From the NCBI RefSeq assembly GCF_900169075.1, contig NZ_LT827015.1:806001-870000 (forward strand): a stretch of 64,000 bases of DNA, given 5' to 3'. The DNA comes from Chryseobacterium phocaeense (lineage in GTDB: Bacteria > Bacteroidota > Bacteroidia > Flavobacteriales > Weeksellaceae). The notes beneath the pieces were generated by a model. It saw nothing but the letters and a program-made list of their open reading frames with translations, was not told where the DNA came from and searched no databases. Positions 26,311 to 35,275 of this stretch are shown one piece after another. The number at the start of each line of letters is the position of its first letter. Position 1 is the stretch's first letter. The translations under genes were made by a program, and so were the position numbers.

Positions 26311-26945
26311 ATGAAGAATTTTATCTTGGCTTTTATGCTTATACTTCCTTTTTTAGGATATTCACAATGGACAAAAACAACCGTCGGATCCAAGAAAGTA
26401 AAAGCGTCACAGGAAAAGCTGGAATACGCGGGATTGTATTCTTTAGATGCCAATCAGCTTAAGCAAACCTTAAAAGGAGCTCCCGACCGTTTTTCAGGAT
26501 CTGAAGGAGCCTTTATCTCACTTCCTACGGCAGTAGGAAAAATTGAAAAATTTCAGGTATGGGAATCTTCCAATATGGATCCGGCACTTCAGAAAAAATA
26601 TCCGGATATCAAATCATATGTGGGAACGGGTGTAGATGATCCTTCCGCGTATTTAAGATTCAGTATGTCGCCGGTAGGATTTTCATCTATGATTACCCGC
26701 TCCGGAATTTCTGAATTCATTGAACCTTATACCGAAGACAGAACGGTTTATGCGGTATTTGATTCCAATGCGAGAAGAGGCCAGGACAAAGAACCATTTG
26801 AATGCTCAGTTAAAGAAGCTCCCCATAAAAGTTCCACTGAAAAAAAACGGAGATGCCAATAAAAAATGCAGGTTTTATTACAACGTAATTACCGGCAATG
26901 AAATTTTTATATTCTGGAATTCTGGCTACTATTCCTCCTTTTGAA
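26311..26945 (+). pseudogene. Truncated metalloprotease paralogue: signal peptide and propeptide only (tandem copy 2)
   Basis: The open part (26311-26862, 183 residues) is a clear paralogue of the N-terminus of the genes on both sides: signal peptide ending GYSQ, then KVKASQEKLEYAGLYSL, QVWESSNMDPALQKKYPDI, and SEFIEPYTEDRTVYAVFDS. It ends early at a run of eight A (26840-26847). Reading one base differently restores GDANKK, like the ANKK of copy 1, and weak similarity goes on for about 45 nt before it fades into AT-rich sequence. The catalytic, P and sorting domains are gone. The promoter block is intact. It is most likely a decayed copy; a secreted propeptide acting on its sisters is possible but unproved. 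Confidence 0.85.
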
Positions 26946-27169
26946 ATAGCCTGTTTTATTCTTTAATAAATTATAATATGTTGACATTTAATTGCTTGAG
27001 TATTAATTTTTTTTCTTTAACTAGTGAATAATAATGTATATTATACATGTATATTATATTTTTTAAGTATTTTTTTAATTTTGTTTGTTTTTGGTGGTTT
27101 TATTTATTAAAATGATATTATTTTTTAGTATTTAATGCGTTTTTGTTTTATATTTTAATTATTTATTGT

Positions 27170-27177
27170 TATTTTTG
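27170..27177 (+). promoter_or_regulatory. -7 box of metalloprotease copy 3
   Basis: TATTTTTG, 26 nt before the ATG at 27204, within the same duplicated block seen before copy 2. The best TTG upstream is at 24-nt spacing. Confidence 0.55.
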
Positions 27178-27203
27178 TTAAAACCACTTAACTTACAATA
27201 TCT

Positions 27204-29870
27204 ATGAAAAATTTTATCTTGGCTTCCATGCTGATGCTTCCTTTTCTGGGGCATTCACAATGGACAAAAACATCGGTCAGGACCCAGAAAGTAAAAGCTT
27301 CGCAGGAGAAACTGGAGTATGCAGGCTTGTATTCATTAAACACGGATCAGCTCAGATTGGCATTGAAAAATGCCCCGGAACGTTTTTCAGGATCCAGAGG
27401 CGTTGTCATATCACTGCCTACTTCAGGAGGAAAGATTGAGAAATTTCAGGTGTGGGAATCTTCCAATATGGATCCCGCACTTCAGGAAAAATACCCGGAT
27501 ATCAAATCATACGTGGGAAGCGGTGTGGACGATCCTTCGGTTTACCTTAGATTCAGCATGTCACCGGTAGGGTTTTCATCCATGATTACCCGTTCGGGGG
27601 CTACGGAATTCATTGAGCCGTATACTGAGGACCGGGCTGTATACGCCGTTTTCGATTCAGGAGCGAAAAGAGCTCAGGATCAGGAACCATTTGAATGTTC
27701 TGTTACTGAAGCTGCACAGAAAAGTGCTGAAAATAATGAAAGTGCCGGTAAAAAACTGGCCGGTTTCAATATATTCAGGCTGGCGCTGTCCTGTACCGGC
27801 GAATATGCAGAATATCATTTAGCTGCTGCAGGTACTCCGGCCACTGCTACGGACGCGCAGAAAAAAGCAGTAGTACTGGCCGCAATGAATGCTTCACTCA
27901 CTAGGCTGAATGGTGTTTTTGAAAAAGATCTGTCATTCCATTTTAACCTGATTGCTAATAATGATACGCTTATATTTTTGGTTGCAGCCTCAGATCCTTA
28001 TGTAAGTGGAGGCCCGAGTGAGGCTCACACCCAGATATCCGCCAGAATTGCTGCTGAAGATTATGATATGGGGCATTTGATAGATAAAAAAGGAGGAAAC
28101 GGTTCCGCAGGAGTAGGCGTGATCTGTAATAACAATTCCAAAGGACGGGGATGGACTGCCCACAATTTTCCTGAAGGAGATAAATTTGATATAGACTATG
28201 TAGCCCATGAGATGGGGCATCAGCTGGGAGCCGGACATTCATACACCTACAGATCTTCACAGGCAGATCAGAGGGTAGAGCCGGGAAGCGGAAGTACCAT
28301 TATGGCCTATACCGGAATAACAACCGCTTCAGATGTTCAGTTTAACTCTAATGATTATTTCCATACCAACAGTGTTACTCAGATCAGAAACAAGCTCAAC
28401 AGTATCGCATGTGGTGCCAATACTCCTTTTGCAAATCCTGCTCCTAATATCAGTGCAGGAGCAGATTATACGATCCCTAAATCTACACCATTTGTACTCA
28501 CGGCAACCACTACAGATCCCACTACCGCTTCTTATACCTATACCTGGGAGCAGGCAGATCAGGCTGCTGCAGCGCAGATTGGGGCAGGGGATATTTCAGC
28601 TGCGTATCCTACAAAACCTACAGGACCTACTTTCAGGTCTTTTACTCCAATAAGTTCACCTGTACGGTATTTCCCTGATTTTAACAAAGTACTGGCCGGT
28701 GTTTTATCCACCCGTTGGGAGACTGTTTCAAGTGTAGCAAGAAGCCTTAATTTCGCCGCTACCTTGAGAGATAATAATCCCGCACAGCCACAGGTGTCCA
28801 AAGACGCAATGGCCATTACCGTAGATGCAGCATCAGGCCCTTTCCAGGTGACAGCTCCTGTTTTTGGGCAGTCATTGAGCTCGGGAGGGGCGGTCAACGT
28901 AACCTGGGACGTGGCGAATACCAACCAGGCTCCTGTAAATACAGCCAATGTTAATATTAAATTATCCACAGACGGCGGACAAACCTTTACGGTTATTGCC
29001 TCCAATACCGCTAATGATGGTAGCGAGCAGGTAACAATTCCGGCCGGTTCTACTACGGCTAATGCCTACATCATGATTGAAGCGGTAGGAAATGTATATT
29101 ATGCGGTTAGCCCAAGCTTTGTGGTTGATTATACGGTTTCCGGTGAGAGCTGTAATACTTATACTTACAGCGGAGCTGCGGTAGCCATTACGGATGGTCC
29201 AGGGGGTGGCGGGATTTCTGCGCCTAAAACAGTGATTCCTTTAATGGTTAATAATACCGGAACTATTACTAAGATAAAAGTCAACACTTCTATTACCCAT
29301 CCGGGCATCAGTGAGCTGGCGGTAGGAATTGAAAGCCCTGTTGGATCTTCAGCTCTTTTCTGGAACAGGCAATGCTCCGGACAGTCCGGAATTTCAGCTT
29401 CATTTAGCGATGCAGGAAATGCGGTGGCCTGTGCTTCACCAGTTCAGGGAGAAACAAGATCAAACGAATCTTTGGGAATTTTCAAAGGACATAAGGCTCA
29501 GGGCGAATGGAAGCTGTTTGCAACGGATAACAACGCAGGAAATGCCGGAACTGTAACTGCATGGTCTCTGGAGGTATGTACAAGAGAAACCCAGGCTTTG
29601 GCGACCCATGAAGTGGCATCTCCGTTGGCCAATGATATTAAGATCTATCCGAACCCTAGTGATGGTAATTTCTTCATCAAATCCAGAAACTTAAAAGGAG
29701 AAGTAAAAGTGGGTATGTTTGACGCCAGCGGCAAACTGGTATTCTCATCCGCTTATCAAAGTGAAAATAACAGTACGAAAGAGTTTAACGTTAATGTTCC
29801 TAAAGGAGTGTATGTGATCAGCATCAGCTCTTCAAAAGGCGCATATAGCACTAAACTTGTGATCAAATAA
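27204..29870 (+). CDS. Reprolysin-like metalloprotease with P-domain and T9SS sorting domain (tandem copy 3)
   Basis: An 888-residue secreted zinc endopeptidase built like copy 1. The signal peptide ends LGHSQ; the propeptide runs to about residue 180. The zinc motif HEMGHQLGAGH starts at residue 335 and is intact. A P-domain covers about 650-800 and the type A sorting domain the last 80 residues. The sorting domains of copies 1 and 3 are almost identical, more so than the catalytic loops, which points to recent duplication or gene conversion of the ends. The loops around the active site differ (for example VAASDPYVSGGPSEAH against DAASDPYGASGQQNPQ), so specificity may have diverged. A terminator follows. 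Confidence 0.94.
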   Translation: MKNFILASMLMLPFLGHSQWTKTSVRTQKVKASQEKLEYAGLYSLNTDQLRLALKNAPERFSGSRGVVISLPTSGGKIEKFQVWESSNMDPALQEKYPDIKSYVGSGVDDPSVYLRFSMSPVGFSSMITRSGATEFIEPYTEDRAVYAVFDSGAKRAQDQEPFECSVTEAAQKSAENNESAGKKLAGFNIFRLALSCTGEYAEYHLAAAGTPATATDAQKKAVVLAAMNASLTRLNGVFEKDLSFHFNLIANNDTLIFLVAASDPYVSGGPSEAHTQISARIAAEDYDMGHLIDKKGGNGSAGVGVICNNNSKGRGWTAHNFPEGDKFDIDYVAHEMGHQLGAGHSYTYRSSQADQRVEPGSGSTIMAYTGITTASDVQFNSNDYFHTNSVTQIRNKLNSIACGANTPFANPAPNISAGADYTIPKSTPFVLTATTTDPTTASYTYTWEQADQAAAAQIGAGDISAAYPTKPTGPTFRSFTPISSPVRYFPDFNKVLAGVLSTRWETVSSVARSLNFAATLRDNNPAQPQVSKDAMAITVDAASGPFQVTAPVFGQSLSSGGAVNVTWDVANTNQAPVNTANVNIKLSTDGGQTFTVIASNTANDGSEQVTIPAGSTTANAYIMIEAVGNVYYAVSPSFVVDYTVSGESCNTYTYSGAAVAITDGPGGGGISAPKTVIPLMVNNTGTITKIKVNTSITHPGISELAVGIESPVGSSALFWNRQCSGQSGISASFSDAGNAVACASPVQGETRSNESLGIFKGHKAQGEWKLFATDNNAGNAGTVTAWSLEVCTRETQALATHEVASPLANDIKIYPNPSDGNFFIKSRNLKGEVKVGMFDASGKLVFSSAYQSENNSTKEFNVNVPKGVYVISISSSKGAYSTKLVIK

Positions 29871-29893
29871 CAGATACCTAATTTCTGAATGAG

Positions 29894-29919
29894 GGACCGG
29901 TGAAAGCCGGTCCTTTTTT
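29894..29919 (+). terminator. Terminator after metalloprotease copy 3
   Basis: GGACCGG pairs with CCGGTCC over a 6-nt loop, followed by six T. Confidence 0.88.
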
Positions 29920-29957
29920 GTTTGGGTTTTCCCTCTTTTTACACTAATTTTATCCCT

Positions 29958-29965
29958 TAACTTTG
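29958..29965 (+). promoter_or_regulatory. -7 box of the AraC-type gene
   Basis: TAACTTTG, 16 nt before the ATG at 29982. No good -33 element. Confidence 0.5.
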
Positions 29966-29981
29966 ATCTTCACCATCAGTA

Positions 29982-30863
29982 ATGAACTCCATCTCTGTTC
30001 TTCATATTGAACTTTTCCAATCGGGAAAGACTTCTTCAGATTTTTATTTCAATACCATGAAGGAACATCTTGTTGTGGGTCACCGTCATATTGAAAAACC
30101 GCACCGCCATGACTTTTATGCCGCGGTTCTTTTTACAGGAGGAAAAGGTGTTCATGAGATTGATTTTCAGAGATATGATGTTTCAGGAGGAAGTCTTTTC
30201 TTTTTATCTCCGGGACAGATCCATAGCTGGGAGTTGTCTGAAGATATTGAAGGCTATATTTTTTTCTGTTCACAGGAGTTTTATGAAATGCATTATGTGA
30301 ATCAGAAGCTTCGGAATTTTCCATTCTTCGGATCAGTCTCGTTTCCGCGGAAATTGCAGCTGGATTCAAATGAATTAGAAAAGACGGATCAGCTGTTTCA
30401 GCTGTTGGGAAAAGAATTCCAGTCTCAGCATGTAATGAAGGATGGGCTTATCCTTGCCCTGATGTCCCAGGTTTTTATTGATGCGACAAGGTCTTTCTCT
30501 AAGGATATTGATCTGAAATCTTCTTCCGCCAGTCTTTCTTATTTTAAACATTATCAGGATTTTGAAAACCTGGTGGAGCAAGATTTTACCCACCAGAAAT
30601 CGATTGCTTATTATGCATCATTATTGGAAATTACCCCAAAGCATCTCAACAGGATTGTGCAAACTGTCGTTCAAAAAACAGCCACTGATGTGATCACAGA
30701 AAGGGTGGTTTTGGAAGCCAAAAGAATGCTGATATACCTTGACGAAAGTCTTGTGGAAATCGCGTTCCGCCTTGGCTATGAAGAATATTCCTACTTTGTA
30801 AGAGTATTCCGGAAAAGCTCCGGAATGACTCCTACTCAGTTTATGAGAAAATATAAGGTTTGA
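29982..30863 (+). CDS. AraC-family transcriptional regulator
   Basis: A 293-residue regulator. The N-terminal half is a cupin-like sensing domain (KPHRHDFYAAVLFTGGKGVHEID, GGSLFFLSPGQIHSWEL). The C-terminal 100 residues are the double helix-turn-helix of the AraC/XylS family, with YYASLLEITPKHLNRIVQ in the first and LVEIAFRLGYEEYSYFVRVFRKSSGMTPTQF in the second. Effector and targets cannot be told from sequence. It stands alone, just after the metalloprotease set and convergent with ccoG. Confidence 0.93.
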   Translation: MNSISVLHIELFQSGKTSSDFYFNTMKEHLVVGHRHIEKPHRHDFYAAVLFTGGKGVHEIDFQRYDVSGGSLFFLSPGQIHSWELSEDIEGYIFFCSQEFYEMHYVNQKLRNFPFFGSVSFPRKLQLDSNELEKTDQLFQLLGKEFQSQHVMKDGLILALMSQVFIDATRSFSKDIDLKSSSASLSYFKHYQDFENLVEQDFTHQKSIAYYASLLEITPKHLNRIVQTVVQKTATDVITERVVLEAKRMLIYLDESLVEIAFRLGYEEYSYFVRVFRKSSGMTPTQFMRKYKV

Positions 30864-30923
30864 TGGTTGAATGTTCAAGGTTCAAGGTTTAAAGTTTGGG
30901 ATGAAGTGTCTCACATCTCACAT

Positions 30924-30958
30924 CTGATATCTGATATCTGATATCTGATATCTGATAT
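30924..30958. repeat. Five tandem 7-mers (CTGATAT)
   Basis: Five perfect copies of CTGATAT between the convergent AraC and ccoG genes, with CTCACATCT words on both sides. There is no spacing as in CRISPR; it is a simple repeat, probably variable in copy number. Confidence 0.9.
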
Positions 30959-30995
30959 CTCACATCTAAAATCTTTTTCTCATGGCTCTTTATTC

Positions 30996-32438
30996 TTACA
31001 ACAAAAGCTTAAACGGCCCTTCGAACGTCGTCTCAAATGAATCCAGCATTTCGCCTTTTTCATCAAAAACCCCGATGGTCATATTCTGTTTGGAAAATTT
31101 AATTTCTTCCTGGGGAAAAGTGATATTGATGTTTCCTTTCAGGATCTCGTCTCCTTTCAGTATAATTTTTTCGGGACCGAAATACGTAATCTCTGCATGG
31201 GTGGGAGCCAATACTTTAATGGTCAGGATCTTTTTTTCGTTGGACTTATTTAAAAATGTATAGATGAAAGTATTTGTTATTTTACCGTCTTTAGCGAAAA
31301 AAGTAGAACCGGCGGGTTTAATGAATTTGGCTTCCATAGATCCTCGGTCATACATTAAAAATCCTAAGAAACCAACCAGAAGAGCCAGAAATACTGTTGT
31401 AGCTTTCATTCTTGAGGTGAATTTAAATGAATCCTGATTTTCAATTTCCGCTTCTGTTGCATAGCGGATCAGTCCTTTTGGAAGACCTACTTTCTCCATA
31501 ACTTCATCACAGGCGTCAATACAGGCGGTACAGTTCACACATTCCAGCTGCTGCCCGTTCCTGATATCTATTCCTGTAGGGCAGACCACCACGCACTGAT
31601 GACAGTCGATACAGTCTCCTTTTCCTGTGGATTTCCGGTCCTCGTTATTCCTCCACTTTGAACGGTTTTCCCCTCTTTTAAAGTCATAATAAACATTGAT
31701 GGTCTGTTTGTCGATCAAAACGCCCTGAAGCCTTCCGTAGGGACACACCAATGTGCACACCTGCTCCCGAAGCCATGCGAAAACAAAATAAAAGGTCATG
31801 GTGAAGAATACCATAACAAGGAATTTCAGGGAATGATCCTGAGGCCCTTCATTCATGATCCGGAAAACTTCCTCATAACCTACAATATACATAAACATGA
31901 AATGGGCAATAATCAGGGACATAAGTGCAAATACAGACCATTTCATCAGTCTCTTTCTGATTTTTTCTGCATCCCACTCCTGGCGGTCCAGTTTCATCTG
32001 TTTATTTCTGTCACCTTCAATCCAGTATTCAATTTTACGGAATACCATTTCCATAAATAGCGTTTGCGGACACAGCCAGCCACAGAATATCCTTCCGAAA
32101 ACCACCGTAAACAGCATCACAAAGATGACAGAGGTTACCGCTCCCAGAGCCAGAATAAAGAAGTCCTGAAGATAAAAAGGCTGCCCGATAATGAAAAACC
32201 GTCTGTCAATTACATTGATCAGTAGAAAAGGGTTTCCGTTGATCTTTACAAATGGCAGTCCAAAAAATATCGCCAGCATAATATAGCTTGTGTAATTCCT
32301 GTAGCTGGTATATTTTCCTTTGGGTTTCCTTGGAAAAACCCATTTTCTCTTTCCGGTTTCGTCCATGGTTCCTACTGAATTCCTGAACGTTTCATTTTCC
32401 ATTTCAATCAATGGGCCACTGCCTGATTCTGCACTCAT
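30996..32438 (-). CDS. ccoG: Cytochrome c oxidase accessory protein CcoG
   Basis: CcoG (FixG/RdxA) is a membrane iron-sulfur protein needed for copper handling and assembly of cbb3-type cytochrome oxidase. The 480-residue protein has several TM segments (about 50-70, 90-115, 165-190, 210-230, and one near 350). Cysteine clusters DCIDCHQCVVVCPTGID and ECVNCTACIDACDEVM (about 275-315) bind two 4Fe-4S clusters. The C-terminal part is an Ig-like periplasmic domain. The ccoNOP oxidase genes are not in this window. It may be truly alone here. Confidence 0.95.
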   Translation of the reverse strand: MSAESGSGPLIEMENETFRNSVGTMDETGKRKWVFPRKPKGKYTSYRNYTSYIMLAIFFGLPFVKINGNPFLLINVIDRRFFIIGQPFYLQDFFILALGAVTSVIFVMLFTVVFGRIFCGWLCPQTLFMEMVFRKIEYWIEGDRNKQMKLDRQEWDAEKIRKRLMKWSVFALMSLIIAHFMFMYIVGYEEVFRIMNEGPQDHSLKFLVMVFFTMTFYFVFAWLREQVCTLVCPYGRLQGVLIDKQTINVYYDFKRGENRSKWRNNEDRKSTGKGDCIDCHQCVVVCPTGIDIRNGQQLECVNCTACIDACDEVMEKVGLPKGLIRYATEAEIENQDSFKFTSRMKATTVFLALLVGFLGFLMYDRGSMEAKFIKPAGSTFFAKDGKITNTFIYTFLNKSNEKKILTIKVLAPTHAEITYFGPEKIILKGDEILKGNINITFPQEEIKFSKQNMTIGVFDEKGEMLDSFETTFEGPFKLLL

Positions 32439-32691
32439 TGCGTACTTTTGTTAGGTTAAAAAGTATTAAGGTGATATTTTGGGCCAGGTCAAACGGTTTT
32501 TCTGTCAGTTTTAATAAAAGAAGAAAGTGTTGATCTTACCACAGCAAAGGTCCGGATAAAAGATTTTTTTAACTAATACCATATGCTTCGTAAATAGTAC
32601 AATTGGGACATTTTTGTTTTTGTTTTTATTGTAACAGAATGAGTTAATATATGGAATGATATTGTAAATTGCAGTCTTAAAGAAATGAAGA

Positions 32692-33585
32692 ATGAAAAAG
32701 ATTGGTAAAATGAGCATGGTTGGTTTGGTTTTCGCATTGCTAAACTGTCAATCAGTAAATTACAGCAAAATGTTTTATGGAGATGTACAGCCGCAGAGGG
32801 TTTCAAATCAGTTTAGTTTTACAGAAGGACCGTCTTCGGACCGACAGGGAAATGTATATTTTACAGATCAGCCCAATGACAAAATTTATTATTGGGATTG
32901 GAAGACAAATACCATCACCGAATTTTTAGGAAAAACAGGCAGGGCCAACGGGACTCATTTTGATAAGGATGGAAATCTCATCACCTGTTCCGATGATCAG
33001 GGTGAGATCTGGAAAATTTCAAAGGATAAAAAAGTAGAGGTGATCCTGAAAGGTTTTGAAGGCAAGAGACTGAATGGCCCCAATGATATCTGGAATGATT
33101 CCTCAGGCGGTATGTATTTTACCGATCCTTTATATGAAAGAGACTACTGGGTGGGATTTAAGCAGGAAATAGCCCATAAAAGCCTTTATTACCGTGCTAA
33201 AGATGGAAAAGTGAGTAAGCTGGAGACTTTTGTACAGCCAAATGGAATTGTAGGAAGTGAAATTTTTAAAAAGCTATACGTTTCAGATATTGATGCCGGG
33301 AAAACTTATGTGTACGATATCCTCGGAAACGGGAAGTTATCTGAAAGGAAGCTTTTCTGCGAGATGGGTTCAGACGGAATGACGCTGGACAAACATGGAA
33401 ATCTTTATCTGACCGGCAAAGGCGTTCATGTGTTCAACCATCACGGCAAAAAGATTTATCATATTCCCATTGAAGAAGACTGGACCTCTAATGTTACTTT
33501 TGGAGGAGAACATAATGATATTTTATTCATCACTGCTTCAAAATCGGTTTATACATTACCGACAAGAGTGAAGGGAGTGAAGTAG
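32692..33585 (+). CDS. SMP-30/gluconolactonase-like lipoprotein
   Basis: A 297-residue lactonase-like beta-propeller of the SMP-30/LRE family. A lipoprotein signal ends at FALLNC, so the protein is likely tethered to the envelope. Typical parts are FTEGPSSDRQGNVYFTDQPNDKIYYWD, the NGPNDIWND segment with conserved metal-binding Asn and Asp, VQPNGIVGSE, and SDGMTLDKHGNLYLTG. Members hydrolyse sugar lactones or related esters in a metal-dependent way, but substrate cannot be inferred. It is monocistronic and converges on the helicase gene. Confidence 0.88.
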   Translation: MKKIGKMSMVGLVFALLNCQSVNYSKMFYGDVQPQRVSNQFSFTEGPSSDRQGNVYFTDQPNDKIYYWDWKTNTITEFLGKTGRANGTHFDKDGNLITCSDDQGEIWKISKDKKVEVILKGFEGKRLNGPNDIWNDSSGGMYFTDPLYERDYWVGFKQEIAHKSLYYRAKDGKVSKLETFVQPNGIVGSEIFKKLYVSDIDAGKTYVYDILGNGKLSERKLFCEMGSDGMTLDKHGNLYLTGKGVHVFNHHGKKIYHIPIEEDWTSNVTFGGEHNDILFITASKSVYTLPTRVKGVK

Positions 33586-33589
33586 GTTT

Positions 33590-33631
33590 TAAGGTTAAGG
33601 TTGAACGTCTTGTGATTCAATCTTAACCTTA
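33590..33631. terminator. Palindrome between convergent SMP-30-like and helicase genes
   Basis: A 16-nt inverted repeat with one mismatch (33590-33605 with 33616-33631) and a 10-nt loop. The arms consist of TTAAGG words. It probably terminates both genes. Confidence 0.7.
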
Positions 33632-33644
33632 GTCTCAGCCTCAA

Positions 33645-34952
33645 TTAATATGCGATCTCCATTTTCACTTTCTTCCCCTTCAGTTTTTCAGTACTTAATT
33701 TTCTCAGAACAGAAGCTACTTTATTTCTGGAAACCGCCACGTAGGAAGTGGTGTCTTTCACTTCGATCACGCCGATATCTTCTTTCTGCAGTTCTCCTTT
33801 TTTGATGAGGTAGCCTACAATATCTACTTTATTGACTTTGTCTTTTTTTCCTGCACTGATATAAATGGTCTGGAAGGGTGTTTTTTCAGGGACTTTACTG
33901 AAGCCTTCCACGCTTTCTTCCGGGGTGTTGCTCTTAATGAACGGGAAATTTTCATCTGCCGTCATGATTAGGTAAGCGAAACCTTTGGCATTCATTCTTG
34001 CGGTACGACCGTTCCTGTGGATGAAAGCATCTTCTTTGGGAGGAAGCTGGTAATGGACGATGGATTCCACTTCAGGAACATCAAGACCGCGGGAAGCAAG
34101 ATCTGTAGTTATTAAAATCCTTGCCGAATCATTTCTGAATTTCAGAAGGGCACGTTCTCTTTCGTCCTGCTCCATGCCGCCGTGGAAGGTCTCCCTGTCG
34201 ATTCCTTTTTCCCGTAAAAGCTCAGAGATCCTGTCAACGGCTTCCCGGTGATTGCAGAAAATCAGGGTTCTTTTATTTCCTATTTTACAGATTAAATGAA
34301 ACAATGTGTCCAGTTTCTCTTCTGAAATGGTCATTACTTTCCTCAGCTGGATATCAGGCTTTACTTCGCTTAATTTCAGGAAATCAATGATTTTTTCATT
34401 TTTTAAGCCGGTAAATTTGGGAATCTCATCCATTGCTGTTGCAGAAGTGAGGATCCTTTGGGAAAGTCCTCTTAATGAACCGGTAATGAATTCCATGTCT
34501 TCATGAAAACCCAGTTCCAGGGCCTTGTCAAATTCATCCAGCACTAATGTTTTAATCGTTTTAGGATCAAAATTGTTATTTCTCAGGTGGTAAACAACTC
34601 TTCCGGGAGTTCCGATCAGTACTGCGGGAGCTTCAATTAAATTATTAACCTCAATTTTTTTATCATGGCCGCCGTAACATACGGAAACTTTAAAATCTGT
34701 TCCCATGGATTTGAAAACCTGTTCAATCTGCAATGCCAGTTCTCTCGCCGGAACTAAAATCAATGCCTGGATCCCTGAAACATCTTTCTTAAGGTTTCGG
34801 AGAAGCGGAAATAAAAAAGCGAGTGTTTTTCCTGAACCGGTAGGAGAGAGCAGCACAACATCCGTGTTGTTTTCAGTGGTTTTATAGGTAGATTTCTGCA
34901 TCTGATTCATATCCTGAATCTGCAGTTTCTGATAGATTGATTGTAGTTCCAT
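33645..34952 (-). CDS. DEAD-box RNA helicase, DbpA-like
   Basis: A 435-residue ATP-dependent RNA helicase. Motif Q, motif I (SPTGSGKT near 36), Ia (PARELALQ), Ib (GTPGR), motif II, SAT and the domain 2 motifs (TDLASRGLD, HRNGRTAR) are in order. Motif II reads DEFD (LVLDEFDKALELGF), not DEAD. The last 65 residues resemble the DbpA RNA-binding domain (VDIVGYLIKKGELQKEDIGVI, then YVAVSRNKV), which in E. coli DbpA binds hairpin 92 of 23S rRNA. A role in 50S assembly is likely, but not shown. A CAAAGGTA (TACCTTTG on the minus strand) is only a few bases before the ATG, so the leader may be very short. Confidence 0.9.
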   Translation of the reverse strand: MELQSIYQKLQIQDMNQMQKSTYKTTENNTDVVLLSPTGSGKTLAFLFPLLRNLKKDVSGIQALILVPARELALQIEQVFKSMGTDFKVSVCYGGHDKKIEVNNLIEAPAVLIGTPGRVVYHLRNNNFDPKTIKTLVLDEFDKALELGFHEDMEFITGSLRGLSQRILTSATAMDEIPKFTGLKNEKIIDFLKLSEVKPDIQLRKVMTISEEKLDTLFHLICKIGNKRTLIFCNHREAVDRISELLREKGIDRETFHGGMEQDERERALLKFRNDSARILITTDLASRGLDVPEVESIVHYQLPPKEDAFIHRNGRTARMNAKGFAYLIMTADENFPFIKSNTPEESVEGFSKVPEKTPFQTIYISAGKKDKVNKVDIVGYLIKKGELQKEDIGVIEVKDTTSYVAVSRNKVASVLRKLSTEKLKGKKVKMEIAY

Positions 34953-34964
34953 TTTGCAAAGGTA

Positions 34965-35123
34965 GTGAATTTAGGTGGCAGATGGCAGGTTGCAGGGATT
35001 AGGGGTAAGGTGGATCTGGTATGTCTCCTTAAAATCTTTATTTTTTTAATCTTTAAACCGTTTATTTAAAAATACATACTGACATTCAATGTTTTATATA
35101 ATATTTCAGCCGGCAGCCAACCT
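34965..35123. other. Intergenic stretch between helicase and rpsA
   Basis: G-rich words near 34970-35010 (TGGCAGATGGCAGG) then AT-rich sequence. I see no gene here. Confidence 0.5.
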
Positions 35124-35154
35124 TTGTTTATTTTAAATAAAATCCCTATCTTTG
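35124..35154 (+). promoter_or_regulatory. Promoter of rpsA
   Basis: TTG (35124-35126), 20 nt, TATCTTTG (35147-35154). This is a consensus promoter. The leader to the ATG at 35276 is about 115 nt, the longest clear one in the window, so translational autoregulation is possible. Confidence 0.82.
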
Positions 35155-35275
35155 CACCCACTTTTGTGGCGAAAAGGTTTGAAGAGTAAATTACTTATAA
35201 TTAATTACTTCCGTATTTTTTAATCCGCATTTATTCAGACCGTTAAAAAAGAAGGAATACAAATTTTATTAGAAA

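Noticed and set aside
26311..26862. Middle metalloprotease copy as an intact short gene
   Set aside because: Paralogues on both sides continue for 700 residues beyond the break, and weak similarity continues in another frame after the eight-A run. A remnant is the simpler reading, although a product is not excluded.
30924..30958. CTGATAT tandem as a possible CRISPR or iteron
   Set aside because: The units are 7 nt with no spacers, and no replication gene is nearby.
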